The notes under the pieces were generated by a model. It saw only the letters and a program-made list of their open reading frames with translations. It ran no database searches and had not been told where the DNA came from. Below, piece after piece: positions 34,646 to 44,815 of a DNA stretch of 64,000 nucleotides; position 1 is the stretch's first letter; every line of letters starts with the position of its first letter. The stretch comes from Oscheius sp. JU75 (taxonomy: Eukaryota > Nematoda > Chromadorea > Rhabditida > Rhabditidae): positions 10,850,001 to 10,914,000 of the forward strand of contig JASJZC010000005.1 of the NCBI GenBank assembly GCA_037178855.1, read 5' to 3'. Made by a program: the position numbers and the translations under genes.

Positions 34646-34898
34646 ATGCCTCTCGTCGATCGAGAAAGTCTTTGTTGGCGCCTTGGTCATTGAATTAAGA
34701 TAGGTCCTCGATTTTGCAGACTATGTCCTCGACTCTGACCCAGACCTCGATCGCTCATCTGGTCTTGATGACGTATCGTGGTTGTCTCTCCTTTCATGTC
34801 AAGAGGCAGAGATCTGCAAAGTTTGGATACAACGAAGGTTTGAAATCGAACTTACGCCACTGTTATTACCAGGAAGAGTTCAAGAAGCAGTTTCATAG
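34646..34898 (+). CDS. Small acidic protein, about 73 residues
   Basis: Exon 1 (34646-34685) starts MPLVDRESLCWRL; a 34-nt intron (GTCATT to TTTTGCAG) leads to exon 2 (34720-34898), which is Asp/Ser/Leu-rich and then has a Trp/Arg helix before TAG. The joined frame is open and of coding character, but the protein has no recognised motif and no signal peptide. Modest confidence because the gene is short. Confidence 0.4.
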
Positions 34899-35452
34899 CT
34901 GAATGACAGGCTGGAGAGCATTTGAATTTATCAAGGTCGATCCGAAACACAGCTTCTCAAGTTCTGCGTACTTCTTGGCCGAGCACCGGGAAAACTGCTA
35001 GTGGGGAGTCAACTTGACAATATAGAGAACACCGTGCGTCACATGATACATGAAAATGGTAGTTCCCCTAACTTTTCAAAGCTGAATCATCTTTCTACTG
35101 TTCCTTCTTCGCAATCAGGACTAGATGTTCGGCAATATGGGTAGTCAAAACAGCTGAAGATGCCTTATAACAGTTATGACTATGTGCTAGTTTTTCTCCG
35201 CAGCGGTCTTCGGAGGAACAGCTGGGGAAAATTGGTAGACGTTAATGTTTAGCCGCCTTTTTCGACTGAACCGATTTTCCCAAGGAAACCAAACAAACTG
35301 AAGATGTGTCCAGACGACTGCTTTTTGCGGCTTGGACTTGTCTCTCCTGACTCTCTTCCAACTCGACAAGTCGGGGTCTCCTGGCTCTTAGACGTCCCAT
35401 AGTCAGATATATTGGAAAAGTATAATTGATCAAACTGTGCTTTCTTTGTAGG

Positions 35453-35870
35453 AACAGACTCACGTTATCACTGTCAGGAAAAAACTACTGCAAAAATATT
35501 TATCCTGATAAGAATTATTGCATGACACAGTTACAAGCAGAAAACACAAGTCTTATACAGGTAAGAGTAATGAAACCTAGTCAAATAGGGCGCCTAACTT
35601 TCTTTGGTACGTCTAGTACGACGTTATAGGACCTCTAATCTTCCTTAGGACGCCTTAGAGCCAGGAGAGCCACAAGCCAACTTTAATCTCGAACAACACT
35701 TGGCAAAAAAAGGCTGCAGACATCAATTGCAAAAAGAAATAGTTAGAATGGAAGATTGTGGCTACCCTTGCATGTTTTCGACTGGTCACCGTGAGTAAGC
35801 AACTGAGAGTGTTCCCGCGTGTGTTCCGCCTGCTAATGTAGAATCAAGCGAGAAGTTGAGCGAGAAGTAA
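35453..35870 (+). CDS. Small Cys-containing protein, 5' end uncertain
   Basis: Exons at about 35453-35560, 35649-35790 and 35842-35870, all joined in frame by introns with GTAAGA/TTCCTTAG and GTGAGT/AATGTAG ends. The first exon follows an acceptor (tttctttgtag at 35442-35452), so an upstream exon with the start codon is missing; I could not find it. Cys occur in pairs (YCKN..., YCMT..., GCRH, DCGYPC), suggesting a disulfide-rich, probably secreted protein. Ends SSEKLSEK. Family unknown. Confidence 0.45.
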
Positions 35871-35877
35871 GAAGATG

Positions 35878-35924
35878 ATGTTCGCGGAACTTTATTCATT
35901 ATTTGAATAAAGTTCCGCGAACAT
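35878..35924. terminator. Perfect 21-bp hairpin containing the poly(A) signal
   Basis: Arms 35878-35898 (ATGTTCGCGGAACTTTATTC + A) and 35904-35924 are exact reverse complements with a five-base loop. The right arm holds AATAAA (35907-35912). It starts eight bases after the stop codon at 35870. It probably lies in the 3' UTR of the small gene and could take part in 3' end formation; it could also be a tiny foldback element. Confidence 0.6.
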
Positions 35925-36202
35925 TATTTTGTGCCATGATTCTTGAATTTAGCAAACTAGTGAAGTTAAAGGAAATAATCTGAACAAGCAGTGAAACCAT
36001 CCCTTTGTCCGATAGGCTCCAGATCAATGCTACAGCCCTTTATTCCGACAAGCTTTGAAAGATTCTGGCTACTGTTCAATCCATGTTCTACTACACAAAG
36101 AGGGTCACAATGACAATAACTACACGAAAAATTTGCGTAGAAATATAGAATTCCAGACTATACTATTCAAAGAGCAGTTCAATCGAAGTCGCAAAACAGA
36201 AT

Positions 36203-38045
36203 TTAACGATGAACCTTTGTCTCACTAAGAACAAATCCAGCCAGCTGAATCTCTTGTGGATAGCTGGATCTAATAACACGGAGGATCTCGTTGTCCACGG
36301 CCAGATTCCGCTCACAGATTTCAAATTTTCGCTGGAGCTTGTCCCTGTCCGCTTCGAGCTTTCGACGGCTGTCCTTGGCTTTCTCTGAACCACTTATTGG
36401 TCTAACACAGAGAAACAGATAGACGGAGAGACAGGGATAAAACAGACCGAGCTGGTTCTGCAGTGAGAGGAAAGTAGACTTGAGAACCGAAAGCTCTTGC
36501 TGAAGAGCATGTTGTGCTTTATCATTACAGAGTTCGATCCCGGGTCGGAGACCTCTTTGCATTTGTCTAGACAGAGCCACCTGGAGGGGTCCTCCCTTCT
36601 GTCGAAGAGAGAAACTGATCTCATCTATGGCCGTGTCAGCAGCTTTGATCTCCTTGTCTTTTCCCATTACCTAGACTTCTTGATATCTTGAAATGACAAA
36701 ACTCTTTCCTGGGCATGCAGATTGTCTCTCCACTCCTGCCAATTCCTGGCTGAATCCTTAAGCAGGGCCTCAACAGCTACAGCCTCTGCTCTGAGGGCTT
36801 GAGCGCTCTCTCGGAGAGACTGAGCCAGTTTCTGAGAAATCTTTCGGCTCTGAACCCTGGATCTGGCAGAGTAGTTCAGATTCTGGCCAGTGTTCTCGAT
36901 CCATTCGTTGTACTCACTCATTCGTTGAAGTGGAGCTCCGTCTCTGAATCTCTGTAACTGACTGCAAGAAAGAGAGATACCGGTAGTCGACTCTCTCTCC
37001 GTCTGGAGTTCGGACAATCTTCTCTCCATCTGCCATGGCGGCAGACTTGTGATCCATGTTGATAGCTTCCTGCTTCAGGGTCAGATCTCGCATAAGGTTG
37101 CGGCGAGCTCCTGAAGGATAAGCTGAGAGACAGAAAGACAGAGAGATAGGGAGACGAAGAAACAGACCTTGATTGTGTTCCAACTGTTTCTCAACAGCCG
37201 CTCCGAGATCTCGGAGATGACGACTGGTCTCAGTGACCATGTCTTTTTCCTTGTGTAGCTCCTGATCGACGCGATCTGTGGTATGGTCTCCCACCTTCAA
37301 GGCAGTGTTTGAACTCAGGGATAGGGACAAACCAAAACTTTCTTCCTCCTCACTGCCAGGCAACTCTCATTGCATCTTCCAGCGTTTTGAACAATGTCAC
37401 AACAGAGTTGGAGCCTTCTATAGGATCTCATGAGCTCTTCATTTTCTTCTTTCATGTCTTGAAGTTCTCTGAAAATGGACAGATCTCTCTGTCTCTCGCC
37501 ATCTCTCTTTCTCCCTGTCTCTCTGACACTCTGTGTCTCTGTCTCTCCTAAATACAACATTACCTGTCAATTTCCCCGCTCCAGTACTTCAAATCTTTAA
37601 CTCTTTGTACTAGCTGTTGAGTGGTCTGACCCTGCATTCGAGCAGCTCGCATGTTGGCCTCCTTGACGGCCAGCCTAGCCATTCGAACAATCTCATTCGG
37701 ATCATCGTATTCTTGCTAAATGTTGGACTGAAAAGAAGCCTGAAAATATGACTTACCCGTGACATTGGTCGACCGATTTGAACCTTTACGCCCAAATGAA
37801 TAATCTGCCTCGATGACGGCTTCCGGAGGCGGGATTGGGGCAAAATAAATCGACTATAACACAGATTATTTGGAGGATTGAAAGTCTAGGCGCAAAAGTG
37901 GACAGAAGTACTAGACAGAGAGACTTTATACTCACTGTATCCGGCCGCAAAGTGTTCTGCAGCTTTTTGCAAAGCAGCTTTTTGATGTTCTTGTTTTTGG
38001 CTTGAGCGGAGTCGCTGAGCGGAGTCCAAGTCAGCTTTTGGGCTC
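36203..38045 (-). CDS. Tektin
   Basis: Minus-strand exons at about 38045-37938, 37850-37760, 37720-37570, 37470-37360, 37300-37170, 37120-36985, 36960-36667, 36660-36450 and 36384-36203. The protein is coiled-coil almost throughout. It carries the tektin signature near the C-terminal third as RPGIELCND (family consensus RPNVELCRD), and RVDQELHKEKDMV after an RRK element, the other conserved tektin block. Tektins are filament proteins of ciliary and flagellar doublet microtubules; nematodes lack motile cilia, so a role in sensory cilia or other microtubules is likely. Near 36660 the frame switches between exons without a clear intron; that join is unresolved. Confidence 0.75.
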
Positions 38046-38129
38046 AAAGTGATCGTACCAGCGGTACCCTCAGACCATGATCATTGTAGAATGAGTCTAA
38101 CGAAGTAACCTCGAGAGTGATCAAGTTTT

Positions 38130-38790
38130 CTGTGCTCTGAACTGAACTCACCCCCTGCCCAATCTGAAAGTTTGAAGTTCCTCTGAAGTTGACATTTTGC
38201 ATGTTGATGGCATTGTTGGTGTACTGACTGTTGGAGCTGTGAACCCTCAGGTCAGTTCTCTACACATTTCCACCAGTCCTGTGAATATTAACAGTGACAG
38301 TCCTCTGTCCGGGAGGACTACCAGTTCTTTCTCCATTCCGGTAGCTCTCTGTCTATTGTTCGAAGAAACCTCGACCACCTGTTGCTGGCCTCAGAGAGAC
38401 AGAGAGACAAAAAAGTTTCCTAGTAAGAGAGAGACAGTGAGAGAGATAGAGAACCAAAAAAATTGCCTAGTAATCAGTCAGTGAAATCAGTGAACAAGAA
38501 AGCCTCTCTGTCCATTTCTTCTCCTGAAAAAATATGTCTACCCTTCCCAAAAGGTTTCACTCACGTCTCAGCTTCCTTCTGATGTCCAATTTGGAAGCTC
38601 GAAGCTCCGAAGAAGTCAGCTCCATTTCTGCTGATCGAATTCTCAACGTACTTCCTGTCCTCCCTGGTAATGTCAATTCCACGGCCTGTGTGTCCTTGGT
38701 TCGGGTTTGGCTGCTGAAGCGAAGGTTCGAAGTCGTTCTTACTATTCACAAGTCAAGGATTCTGACACCTAGTCCAATTTGCTCATAACT
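38130..38790 (-). pseudogene. Inverted, broken copy of polyprotein A exons 3-4
   Basis: Reading the minus strand, 38749-38561 reproduces exon 3 of gene A (TGRGIDITREDRKY ... GASSFQIGHQ) and about 38400-38160 reproduces exon 4 (ending in the NMQN..FQGTSNFQ core). The exon 4 copy has an in-frame TAG where gene A has CAG (in GGAAATG-x-AG), and the intron between them has grown by a AGAGAC-rich insertion. No signal exon is present. Dead inverted duplicate. Confidence 0.7.
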
Positions 38791-39204
38791 GGAGGTTTTA
38801 AACCCATCTACAGTCATTCTTGAGTGAATAGTTGAACACCATACGTGGGTTTTTAAGGCCCATGCTTGTCAGTAATTAGTTTTCTGCGTAACTGCCTCGA
38901 ATCACGAAGAGAGAGGAGGAAGTTTGTTAGATACGGAGAGACAGAAGAGGTTGTATCCCCAAGGCTGACCGAAGTTCTTATGGAGTCGGTAACGGAGATG
39001 TTTACAAACATTTCTTCACTGGCTTTGAATCAAAATTGTACATGGCTCTACAATTTTAATGGCTCACTGGTTCCTATTCAATATTCAGTACCCAGTGAAA
39101 TCTTAGTGTGCTAACTGTGAGCATGTGGTCCTGTGTCCTGCCGGCCTGGATAAGTGTTATGGAGAATACTTCGGTTTTCAAAACTCTGCTCTCCGACCAA
39201 AAAA
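38791..39204. other. Spacer between inverted copies
   Basis: No gene seen; a short ORF at 38866-39114 is without features. Confidence 0.4.
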
Positions 39205-39312
39205 TCTCAGATGCAATTTTTACTTGTTGGCAATAAGCCGTACAATTCGACTGTCAGCCAATCAGAATATGTGCGGAGCCAATAACGCGAGCATTTCTGA
39301 GAGCCTCGGATC
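39205..39312 (-). repeat. Inverted copy of the 3' end of polyprotein B
   Basis: The sequence (AGATGCAATTTTTACTTGTTGGCAATAAGCCG, then GCCAATCAGAAT and GAGCCAATAACGCGAGC) is the reverse complement of 41507-41630, which is the last coding exon plus 3' UTR of gene B. It abuts the duplicated promoter unit at 39313. Confidence 0.75.
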
Positions 39313-39625
39313 CACTTTGAACTGCAACATATAGGAAGTCTATGCCGTTATACAGCTGTTCTGTGGTCATGTTCTTCAAATTGACTCACAGTACAGATCC
39401 TGGATATCCTCTTCCCAAGAACAACTTGACTCATGCTCCGGACCGCTGGCAGTTGCCCCTTTTCCTGGTGTTCAGCGTGGAAATACGAGGAACACGAACA
39501 GCTGTGTTACTCAGGGACTCTTTATAAACCCATCTGAACTCCAGCTGGTCATCCAGCAATGAAGTTGCTCCTAGGACTCTTCTTGGTCTCAGCTGTAGGG
39601 TGAGTTCATTTTATAATCCTTCCTA
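39313..39625 (+). repeat. Promoter + signal exon unit, copy B
   Basis: Duplicate of 31666-31977, including the TATA box (CTTTATAAACCC) and exon 1. Similarity ends in intron 1 a few bases after CCTTCC. Confidence 0.85.
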
Positions 39626-41570
39626 TTGTCTCTGTCTCTGCCTCTGATACTTCAAGAAATCTGAGCGAACTTTTAGTGTCGGTGCATCTCCAATTGCTCA
39701 TTTTTATTCGGAAGGGATTCGTCACGTCGGTGACAGTCAAACCCATACATTGTAGGCGACAAAATTTTAAAGAGCTGGTCATTTTGCCATTTCAGTAGCC
39801 AGAGCAGCATCCGAAACGATGGTCTTGGAGTTAATATTGAAAATGAACGCCACAGCTACACAGATAACTCGCTGTCCATGAGCCATGTTGATGCTCCTCC
39901 TGGCTCAGTCATTGTCAACGGAAATAATCGTCTTCACAGAAGACCGACTGGTAGAAATGGCGCAGTTATTGTCAACGGACAGGGCAATGTCATCGGGTGG
40001 GTCGCTGTAATTAGGTCGTGAATCTTCTGATTTCAGGCCAGACGTGCAAGGCTCCGACGGCCTCCGCCTAAATCATCGAGCTCCTCGTGACATTCGAATC
40101 GAAGACAACAGAATCGATGTGACCGATCTTCAGACACATGGAAGTGCCCAAATCTTTATTGGACACGGAAGGCGACAGTGAGAATGTCTGAAAACAGAGC
40201 TCACTATTTCTTTGCAGAAGAGATGTCGTTGAGCCTGTAAATGAGCAGACAGAAAATGGTCGGGAGAAGCGATCTTACGATTACAGGAACACAAACATTC
40301 AGTACAACGACAGAAGAGTGACTATGCGCAATGTGCAGGCTGGAAGTGGCTCTGTCATTGTCGCCGGAAACGGAAACAGTATTGGGTAGGTTAACTTGTC
40401 ATAGTTTCAAACTTGTATTCTTAAGAAAGCGCTCTGTAGATACTGAACCAATCAAGGGATCACCCGAAGAGACTGACAAGACCCGTGAGAAGAGATGGAG
40501 CGTTGGAGTGAAGGGCAGATTCAGCCACACACATAACGAAAACATAAGCCACAAGCAGCACGATATCAGAGCCGGGGACTATGCTATTATCACCAATGGT
40601 GACGGCAACCAGTTCCAGTATGCTTAATAGCTTTGTGTCTAAAACTTTGCCATTTTCAGCAACAGACGCAAGCGATTGGTGGAGTCTGTCTCTGATCAGG
40701 TAGGTCACTTGAACTTTTGTTCTATTTATAATGGGATTCAGAAAGTGGATTCCACTACAAATATCCCAACTACCCGCGAGAATGTGACTGAGACCTCTGA
40801 AACCCCAGAAACCTCCACTCGCCAGAAGCGCTGGTTCGTCAGAGGCTCTGTGAAGCATAGCCACACGCACACTGAAAACAGAAATCACTATCAGAGCAAT
40901 GTCAGAGCCGGAGACTACGCTATTATCACCAATGGCGACGGCAACCACTTCCAGTATGCTTAATAGCTTTCTGTCTAAAACTTTGCCATTTTCAGCAACA
41001 GACGCAAGCGATTGGTGGAGTCTGTCTCTGCTCAAGATAGTTCGGCTTTGACACTCGAAGATCCGGAATCATTGAGTCGCCAGAGACGCTGGTTTGTCAG
41101 AGCCTCGGCAAAGCACGATCACACGCACAATCAAAACAAAAATCACCATCAGAGTGATGTCAGAGCCGGTGACTATGCTATCATCACCAATGGCGACGGC
41201 AACCACTTCCAGTAGGCTTTTGGATTTTTGAGTCAAACAGTTTGTTTACAGCAACAGACGTAGGCGATCGGAAGATTCTGTTCAAACGGAGAGTGAGGAC
41301 ACGAAACGGTAGGCTCTTCTTCTACCAATGGCTGCCCTGGGCTAATTAAGTTTCAGTTATAAAATTTTCAGCGGCTACCTGGCTCGCAGCAAGAGGCACT
41401 TCCGTGGAGCTGTTCACATCGTGGACAGAAGAACCCGTCCTGGGCCTCAAGTGAGTCTGGACAATCTTCATGGAGAGGGCAGCGTGCAGATCATCATCGA
41501 CGACAACACGGATCCTGTGACTCTCAGAAACGCTCGCGTTATTGGCTCCGCTCAGATTTTGATTGGCTGA
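39559..41570 (+). CDS. Secreted modular polyprotein precursor B (His-rich peptides, furin-type sites)
   Basis: Exons: 39559-39599, 39796-39996, 40036-40177, 40218-40385, 40426-40617, 40660-40699, 40742-40953, 40996-41211, 41252-41308, 41372-41570. The signal exon equals that of gene A. The body alternates acidic spacers and convertase sites: REKRSYDY, KRSV, REKRWSV, NRRKRL, RQKRWFV, NRRKRL, RQRRWFV, RRRRS, SKRHFR. Three modules after RxKR start with W and share the plan W-(F/S)-V-x-(G/A)-x-x-K-x-x-(H/S)-(H/S)-T-H ... R-A-G-D-Y-A-I-I-T-N-G-D-G-N-x-F; they are about 45 residues and His-rich (up to six His). Other modules end in V-I-V-N/A-G-N/Q-G-N-x-I-G, a beta-turn-like repeat. The final exon ends IGSAQILIG then TGA. 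Likely a precursor for several secreted peptides. No known family. Confidence 0.75.
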
Positions 41571-41882
41571 TAGTTGAATTGTGCGGCTTATTGCCAACAA
41601 GTAAAATTTGCATCTGAGAATGGTTGTCTGCATATTGTAAGAGACAAAGACTTGATTGTCTCGACCCGTGGTTCTATCTCAGCTCTGACAGGGTGTGAGT
41701 TAGGATAGACTCGTACAGTGGAGGTAGACGTTGCGATGATGCCAGACCAAACCTAGGACCTGGATACTCGAAACCCGACTATAATCTCGCATTAGGAAGG
41801 TAAGTCAATCTGCTGATATCATTCTAACACTTGTCTCTGTCTCTCTTATGTAACTTCATGGTAAACCTTTCATTTTATTGTT

Positions 41883-44815
41883 TCACCTTTTCAACGAACT
41901 CGTCGCACCTCGTTTGCTCCAGCTGTTATTCAGCTGTTTGAAATAGATCAACGACTCCCTTGCATAGATTAAAGCCGGATCTATTTTCCACTCTTCCTGA
42001 GTCAGCCTGCCGCGTGACCTGTTGTCCCACACGGAAATGACGTAGACCTCCAGAGGAAATCTAAATATTTCTCTTGCACTCACGAAAAACACGAAGTTAC
42101 CCAGCTATAATCATGTCAGCCATCACAGCAGCAAATGGTAGCATTTGATTCTGCTCCAGGACCCGTAGTATACCCATGACTACCGTAACCAACAGTACCG
42201 CCGTCATTATGAGGACGAACACATTACGCACCAACTGGAAAAGTCCATATTTTTTTTTAAAAGTTCCCGCCAGTACCGTCAAAATTCTTATGTTCTCCGT
42301 TACTTGATATTTTGAGCTCAATGTGTACATGTTCAAGGAGGTCGAGGCCAAAAGATGACGGTTGTAGGCCAGGAGGACTATATAGAGCTTAAATAAAGCA
42401 TTTTCTGGTGAAAATAAAAACTGACCATAGTTGTGGAAATAACGATGGCAAAGACTAGGACAGCTGCTAAGGTATAGCGTACGATGATTAGGGATATGCT
42501 GAGACTTATCAAAAAGGCAGCCAGGGATTTGAAGGTGCCCAAAAATGCCGCGATGCTCCGATTGTGGATCATCTGAAAAAAATGTTTTTCACCGCAAATG
42601 AAAATTATTTCCAGCTATCCCATCCCTTCACAGATTCAAACTCTGTAAGATCTTGGATACGTGACAATTACCATTCTTCGAACCTCTGGCACCAAATGGA
42701 AGAAACTTTTGCTTTTACTCTACTTGTTTTGAAGCTGTTTGAGCATCTATTAATACTTGGAATACCAGTCAAAAAGACTTCAGCTCGAAAACTTAATATT
42801 TGGCAGCGATTTTTCGCAGTTTTTCTGCCCTTTTCATTAATTTTCTAACCTCTTTTACGGTTTTTTTTTCAAACACAGCGAATGCCAACAAAAAAAAGGG
42901 TTGATAAACAAGAAATTTATAGAAAAATCGGGTAAAATGCGCTGCCAATATTAAAGGGTTGGCACGACGAGTCGTGCGAGGAAAAATTCTACAGTATGTT
43001 GCCAGTTAACCCCGTTCCTGAACAGACTATAACTTTGCTGCAAATAAGTGCTTGTGCAGCCAATCGTTTGAAACAGTAGACTTTTTATAGCGACTGTCCG
43101 GCTACGAAACCCGTTGGCGCGATACTACTACCGTGTTTCGCGTTGCAATTTTCAAACCAATTTTATTCCAAAACTCTAGAGAATAGATTTCTGCTCGATT
43201 TTTGTCGAGGTTTGTTACTCTTTGTGCCTTAAAACAATACAAAACACCAATGTTAAACGGCAACATTCAAGAAAAAAGAGAATGCAACAAAAATGCCGAT
43301 TCTCTTTTTTGAGCAGTACTTTGGGCGCTTGGGCGCAATAGCCAGATACTCACTTTAATCAGGCTCTATTTCGAGAGAATAAACTATCTAACTTCGTCTA
43401 GAGCACACAGGGCTCTCTTTCTAATAAGCTATGACTAATGTAAGCTGACCCAGTCACTTCTTTCTTCACAGTTGATCTACCGCTACTTGCAGAATGCCCC
43501 GTGCCTATCCTATAGATAAACTTATCGACTATATCCGCAATAGCTCCTGATATCTTCGGTTTATTGTTTCGCGATATAGGAGAAAGTGACCTACCTCGTA
43601 GTTCTTGATATAAATAGTGGCTATACATCGTTCAATAATTGTGACTGTCTGGACAAGAAGTGTCGCCCACATGAAGTGTAGCTTTGCGGTTCCAGCCATC
43701 ACAATCCAGAAGTCCCAGTGGATATCGCCTAAACTGGAAACTTTTTCAAAGGTTTTGCTGGTTTCAAGCAGCCTAAAATTCGGTGGTAGTGGCTCGGATC
43801 TCTAAGTCTCCGATCCCTTCTTTTTTCAAATACCCTTGTTCCATACCAAATCCAATTTTAAGAGAGCGAAGGAACTTTTTCAGTCGTCTAATCCCCCAAA
43901 TTCGAGTCGTTAGCTTACTCGAAGACCTAATTCAATTTCCGGAGAGCCTCAATCTTTGTTTTCAATGACTCAACTGCCCTGAAAAAAACTTATTATTCGC
44001 GGATCTAATGAGATCAAAACCCTAATTCTAAGAAAAAAAGTTGTAGTTTGGCCCATTTTTCCGAGTGCTATTCGGGGGGTCATGAGAAGTCTAGGTTTGC
44101 TAATAATCAGAAGCAACAGTATAGTTTATACCTTGACCCGCGAAACTGATGTTTACTACTCCCTGCAAAAAAAAAGTATTGCGATGGGATAGCGCGAAAA
44201 TATTTTGGCTTTGAGCCAGAGGAATCGCCTATAAATAGGAGTCTTCCCACGCCTGAGTACTCAACTTAGCAGAAAGAAAAGTTTTGGAGAAGTTCAAGAC
44301 TCCAACATTCTGTCTCTCTGTCACTGCGTCTCTCTACCCTCAGTTACAGTATTTTCCCTCGCAAGTACGAAAACTTCTACCCAATATCATTCCTTTAATT
44401 GTTGACAAGTACATCATGAGTCCCGCAGTTATTAACTTAATCAACCCGTTAACAACTCACCCGTCGTTGGAAAAAGTCCAACTTGATGACAAACCAGGGC
44501 TGTTTGTCCCACTGCAAATATGAAATACTCGACCAGATGAGCGACCCAGATTGCCTTGAGATTCGGATGAATCAAGGAGCTGTGGTACAGGGCGACCATC
44601 ATGGAACCATTGATGACCGTCCCGATGAAGATCACAAACAGTTCAAGAGCCAAAAATGACGAGAAGAATGTCGTATAAGCAGTGTTGGCAATCGTGGAAG
44701 AGTTTGAAAATAGCGGAATGTAGAAGTACATGGTCTCTGGATCGGCGACAAGATTTCGCGTGCTGGATTGGATTGCTTTGAAGGGGAGGAGGCTGTAATT
44801 GAGTTTACCTGACAA
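41883..44815 (-). CDS. Nematode chemoreceptor-like GPCR (SRE/SRAB-like)
   Basis: Start at 44815. The first exon (to about 44440) holds an extracellular-type N-terminus and helices 1-2 (with HPNLKAIWVAHLVEYF). A second exon at about 43735-43594 has helix 3 and VTIIERCIATIYIKNYE, matching the E-R-x-x-A-T ... (D/N)YE pattern after helix 3 in nematode SRE-type receptors. Exons at about 42580-42427, 42388-42100 and 42062-41883 carry the remaining helices, with LSSKYQVTENIRIL before a further helix, another hallmark of this group. The roughly 1-kb intron before 42600 contains a dispersed repeat (43085-43370). Subfamily is a judgement from motifs. Probably a sensory-neuron odorant/tastant receptor. 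Confidence 0.65.
43085..43370. repeat. Dispersed repeat, copy 2 (in receptor intron)
   Basis: Matches 10503-10945: TACGAAACCCGTTGGCGCGA, CAAACCAATTTTATTCCAAA, ATAGATTTCTGCTC and further blocks in the same order. Inserted in the long intron of the chemoreceptor gene. Confidence 0.6.

Noticed and set aside
35187-35401. Minus-strand ORF starting MGRLRARRPRLVELEE
   Set aside because: Short, very basic, without clean splice sites or neighbours that extend it. Not enough to call a gene.
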